NCBI GenBank assembly: GCA_002310155.1
Contig: DBYF01000064.1
Coordinates: forward strand, 16,217 to 22,623
Origin: Mageeibacillus sp. UBA1193
Lineage (GTDB): Bacteria; Bacillota; Clostridia; Saccharofermentanales; Saccharofermentanaceae
Direction of reading: 5' to 3'
DNA: 6,407 bases
Shown: positions 6,157 through 6,407 of the stretch, one piece after another
How positions within the stretch are numbered: position 1 is the first letter of the stretch
How the letters are laid out: every line of letters starts with the position of its first letter
Position numbers and translations under genes: made by a program
The notes under the pieces: model-generated
Seen by the model: the letters and a program-made list of their open reading frames with translations, nothing else
What the model was told of the DNA's origin: nothing
The model's database searches: none

Positions 6157-6407
6157 GTATCGATTTCCTCCCATGCTGCGGCACGTGAAACGGCCTTCGC
6201 CCAATTCTTCAAAAGTTTCTCTCTTTTGTCATCCGGCATGGATGGCGTAAAGAGAGTATCACAGTGACGGAGTTCACGCAAGACCTCCATATCTTTCCAA
6301 TACCCACAGAAAAGTCCGGCCAGATAAGCCACGCCTTGTGAAGTCGTCTCACGCTCTTTGGCGCGGTCGACGTCACACTTTAAGATATCTGCCTGAAACT
6401 GCATCAT
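6153..6407 (-). CDS. glpK: Glycerol kinase, C-terminal part (5' end outside window)
   Basis: The last 84 residues of glycerol kinase, which makes sn-glycerol 3-phosphate from glycerol and ATP in the cytoplasm. The segment MQFQADIL, then ETTSQGVAYLAGLFCGYW, and the closing AVSRAAAWEE follow the C-terminal actin-like (FGGY) domain of GlpK. E. coli GlpK has MQFQSDIL, TALGAAYLAGLAVGFW and AVKRAMAWEE in the same order and reaches its own end at the same point. The frame is open to the right edge. The Met at 6407 is an internal residue of the MQFQ motif, not the start, and about 410-420 residues of a normal ~500-residue protein are missing. The TGA stop (6155-6153) overlaps the lipoprotein ATG. The catalytic residues lie outside the window. 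Confidence 0.93.
   Translation of the reverse strand: MMQFQADILKCDVDRAKERETTSQGVAYLAGLFCGYWKDMEVLRELRHCDTLFTPSMPDDKREKLLKNWAKAVSRAAAWEEIDT
6167..6172 (-). promoter_or_regulatory. Ribosome binding site of the lipoprotein gene, inside the glpK coding end
   Basis: GGGAGG on the minus strand lies ten bases before the ATG at 6156 and within the last codons of glpK. It supports the 6156 start over the upstream ATG at 6204. Confidence 0.75.

Noticed and set aside
6157..6204. Longer N terminus for the lipoprotein starting at 6204
   Set aside because: It would place 16 extra residues before the signal peptide, inside glpK. The ATG at 6156 has a better ribosome binding site and the ATGA coupling.

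Overview
The window looks like ordinary chromosomal DNA from a Gram-positive bacterium, probably a member of the Bacillota (Clostridia-like). The evidence is strong AGGAGG-type ribosome binding sites, a TTG start, a consensus sigma-A promoter, a lipoprotein with a classic lipobox, AGA-rich arginine usage in one gene, and the protein families present. Base composition is near 50% GC by eye. The genus cannot be fixed from the sequence alone. No phage, transposon, CRISPR or RNA gene is visible.

Layout: (1) Positions 1-3356, minus strand, hold one uninterrupted reading frame of at least 1118 codons whose 3' end lies beyond the left edge. Its first ~395 residues match a double zinc-ribbon family usually annotated 'TFIIB-type zinc ribbon-containing protein'. 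The remaining >720 residues are a Pro/Ala/Glu/Arg-rich, apparently disordered tail with recurring short motifs. (2) Positions 3357-3535 are a divergent promoter region in which the two predicted promoters share one -35 element. (3) Positions 3536-4627, plus strand, encode a 363-residue protein: an uncharacterised N-terminal domain fused to a GNAT acetyltransferase domain, followed by a clear intrinsic terminator. (4) Positions 4676-6407, minus strand, hold a probable three-gene operon, read from right to left: the 3' end of glycerol kinase (glpK), a small lipoprotein whose start overlaps the glpK stop (ATGA), and an auxin-efflux-carrier-type membrane transporter that starts with TTG.

The glpK-lipoprotein-transporter set is a plausible co-expressed unit linking glycerol phosphorylation to envelope and transport functions, but the substrate of the transporter is unknown. 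The zinc-ribbon protein and the acetyltransferase are transcribed away from each other from overlapping promoters, so they may be regulated in opposition; no biochemical link between them is visible. The most unusual item is the zinc-ribbon protein with its very long motif-bearing tail.
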